Shown piece after piece: positions 5,890 through 7,331 of a DNA stretch of 7,331 bases. Each line of letters opens with the position of its first letter. Position 1 is the first letter of the stretch. The translations under genes were made by a program, and so were the position numbers. Source of the DNA: an uncultured Lachnospiraceae bacterium. GTDB lineage: Bacteria; Bacillota; Clostridia; Lachnospirales; Lachnospiraceae. The stretch lies in contig CAJUEX010000085.1 in assembly GCA_910585715.1 (NCBI GenBank), positions 1 to 7,331 on the forward strand, in the 5' to 3' direction. Below the pieces are notes generated by a model. That model ran no database searches and had not been told where the DNA came from. It saw only the letters and a list, made by a program, of their open reading frames with translations.

Positions 5890-7185
5890 TTACCACTTCA
5901 CAATCCCGTTCTCATCCATGCTCACATTGGGCGAAAGCTCCCGCATATAATCCATAAGCCGTTTTTTCTCCTGTTCTTCCGGCAGAAACGTCCTGCACCC
6001 TTCCGTTTTTGCCGGAATGAACCGGAAGGATTTAAGCCCCTGTTTATCCACATTCACCTTTACAATACAGGAATCCAGGTTCTTGGAATTAAACCAGAAA
6101 TTCCCCACGCTGTAAATAACCGGCACGCTATTTATCACATCAATTCCCTGCAGGCAATGAGTATGCCCTCCTATAATCACATCCGCCCCGGCCTCTGCAA
6201 TCAATGGCGCCTGATAGGTCTGTGCCCAATCCAGTTCATCCGTATTTTCCGTTCCCCAGTGTATGTATGCCACAACAAAATCGCTGTTAGCTTTAGCTTC
6301 CTTTATATTTTCCAGCAGATTATCCAATTGGTTCCCCCAGCACCGGAAAACTCCGGGACTGCTTTCTGTAGCGCCTTTTGTATCCGGATTATCCAGCCTT
6401 TCCACCTGTGTTGCTGACAAAATTGCAATTTTGATGTCATTGCAGATAAAGTAAACCGGTTTTCCTGCTTCTTCCAGATTTCTTCCGGCCCCCACATAGG
6501 GCATTTCTTCCTTTTCCATTGTTTCCAGGGTATCCAAAAGCGAAATTTCCCCATAATCGTAAGCGTGGTTGTTGGCCAGAGATACAATGTCCACTCCCAT
6601 ATCTTTAAGAATCCCGGCATTATCGGGATTACTCCTGAAGGTAAAAGCCTTTTCCGCAAGGGGCTCCCCCCTTGTAGTATAAGTGAATTCATTGTTCACC
6701 ATAAAAATATCCGCTTCCGTCATCACTTTATACAAATCCTCCGAAAGACATTTTCTGATATCTCCGCCCCTTTGAGATAAATAATACATATTGGAGTAAT
6801 TTTCATCAAAGCATACGTCTCCGGCAAAAGCCAGAACCACTTCCTCTTCGCCTGCCGCCTCTTTTGCAAAAATACGCTCTTCCCTCATTCGCTCCGGGTC
6901 TGCCAGAATTTCTCCATACTTTCCCTCAAATTGCGGCGCATCATCCATCCGGCTGCCGCCGTCCGGCATCTTTGCTTCCGTTTCTTTCGGGGGAAGCACC
7001 TCATTCACCAGTTTGGACGCATCTATTTCCGGTTTATAAAGCTGCTGATTGATAGTTTCAGAAACCTTTGGTTCCTCTGCATTTTTATAAATCCGTATTC
7101 CGACAAATACCGCCGTGCCAATAAGTAATACTGTCAAAAAAACCATTGCAAAAATTCCTGTAAGCTTTTTCATTCTGTTTTTCAT
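5890..7185 (-). CDS. Membrane-anchored CapA/PgsA-type (PGA_cap) metallophosphatase-like protein
   Basis: A 431-residue protein. Residues 8-30 form one hydrophobic segment after basic residues, an uncleaved N-terminal anchor or signal, followed by a polar linker to about 115. The rest lies outside the membrane and is a PGA_cap domain with all expected metal-site motifs: AFAGDVCFD (119-127), VNNEFTY (163-169), LANNHAYDYG (203-212), IHWG (308-311) and IGGHTHCLQG (338-347), then VIYSVGNFWFN (356-366). The family includes CapA/PgsA of poly-gamma-glutamate capsule synthesis, but most members lie outside capsule operons and their role is unknown; no capsule ligase genes are seen here. The ATG at 7185 follows GAGGGG (7191-7196) by five bases; an ATG at 7173 lacks an SD. 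Its TAA is one base before an ATG in frame with the PRTase, so it is probably co-transcribed with the PRTase-StiP pair. Confidence 0.9.
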   Translation of the reverse strand: MKNRMKKLTGIFAMVFLTVLLIGTAVFVGIRIYKNAEEPKVSETINQQLYKPEIDASKLVNEVLPPKETEAKMPDGGSRMDDAPQFEGKYGEILADPERMREERIFAKEAAGEEEVVLAFAGDVCFDENYSNMYYLSQRGGDIRKCLSEDLYKVMTEADIFMVNNEFTYTTRGEPLAEKAFTFRSNPDNAGILKDMGVDIVSLANNHAYDYGEISLLDTLETMEKEEMPYVGAGRNLEEAGKPVYFICNDIKIAILSATQVERLDNPDTKGATESSPGVFRCWGNQLDNLLENIKEAKANSDFVVAYIHWGTENTDELDWAQTYQAPLIAEAGADVIIGGHTHCLQGIDVINSVPVIYSVGNFWFNSKNLDSCIVKVNVDKQGLKSFRFIPAKTEGCRTFLPEEQEKKRLMDYMRELSPNVSMDENGIVKW

Positions 7186-7246
7186 TCCATCCCCTCTGAT
7201 TCTGTTTTCAATCTGTTTCTGCTTTTATCATGCCACAATTTTCTTC
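7186..7246. promoter_or_regulatory. Spacer with SD and possible weak -10 for the CapA-like gene
   Basis: The minus strand contains TGATAAAAG (7222-7230), similar to the extended -10 elements elsewhere in the window but with a poorer hexamer. It also contains the SD GAGGGG. A minimal ATG-GAA-TGA overlaps the CapA start, but it touches the SD directly and is unlikely to be translated. Co-transcription from the gene to the right is equally possible. Confidence 0.3.
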
Positions 7247-7330
7247 TTACGTAAACCCAATTCCATCCATATGCATGGAAATCAATTTTAAGACGGCAGC
7301 TTTCAAAGCAGGCTCCGGGACGGGCTCCCC
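7247..7330 (-). CDS. C-terminal end of an unidentified leftward gene (partial)
   Basis: The minus strand is open from the right edge to a TAA at 7249-7247, giving about 27 residues that look coding: PVPEPALKAAVLKLISMHMD and then GIGFT. It would end 61 bases before the CapA-like start. The local GC content is higher than in the spacers. A second open minus frame runs to a TGA overlapping the CapA ATG, but its peptide is rich in Trp, Arg and Cys and looks like a shadow. The product cannot be named from this tail. Confidence 0.4.
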   Translation of the reverse strand, partial: GEPVPEPALKAAVLKLISMHMDGIGFT

Positions 7331-7331
7331 G

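Noticed and set aside
6303..6692. Leftward open frame of 129 codons inside the CapA-like gene
   Set aside because: Same strand but different frame from a gene with intact metal-site motifs; its Trp- and Lys-rich peptide is typical of a shadow frame.
1..7331. CRISPR array, tRNA, rRNA, insertion sequence or attachment site
   Set aside because: No regularly spaced repeats, no cloverleaf or rRNA-like sequence, no transposase motifs and no paired terminal repeats were seen on either strand.

Overview
The window looks like a low-to-mid GC Firmicute, most likely a clostridial (Lachnospiraceae-like) chromosome. The signs are AT-rich spacers, strong purine-rich Shine-Dalgarno (SD) sequences, frequent TTG starts and extended -10 promoters (TGnTATAAT type). 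This placement is an inference from composition and gene content.

Layout. Leftmost is a short AT-rich spacer (1-149) at a cut-off gene boundary. A leftward gene (150-1604) encodes a YceG-like N-terminal region joined to an HtrA/trypsin-like serine protease domain. Divergent from it, across a 218-base promoter region, is a rightward CitE-like TIM-barrel lyase gene (1823-2785). It converges through a bidirectional terminator on a small leftward gene (2831-3394) for a coiled-coil protein ending in two SHOCT-like repeats. To the right is a leftward set in transcription order: a gene cut by the right edge (ending 7247), a membrane-anchored CapA/PgsA-type protein (5890-7185), a phosphoribosyltransferase with a C-terminal TRSP domain (4614-5705) and a StiP/PRTase_1 protein with a C-terminal PELOTA-like domain (3563-4612).

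The CitE-like lyase, PRTase-TRSP, PRTase-PELOTA (StiP) and YceG-like genes are the parts of the predicted 'biosynthetic module' of bacterial Ter (tellurium-resistance/TerD-type) stress systems. Comparative genomics has proposed that this module makes a nucleoside-like or ribosylated metabolite. The ATP-grasp and HAD members and the TerD/TerC/TelA proteins are not visible here and may lie outside the window. The unusual points are the fusion of the YceG-like part to a cytoplasmic-looking serine protease, the tandem-SHOCT gene embedded in the cluster, and a nearly identical 14-base extended -10 element in front of the protease and SHOCT genes, which suggests co-expression. The metabolite and the function of the system remain unproven.
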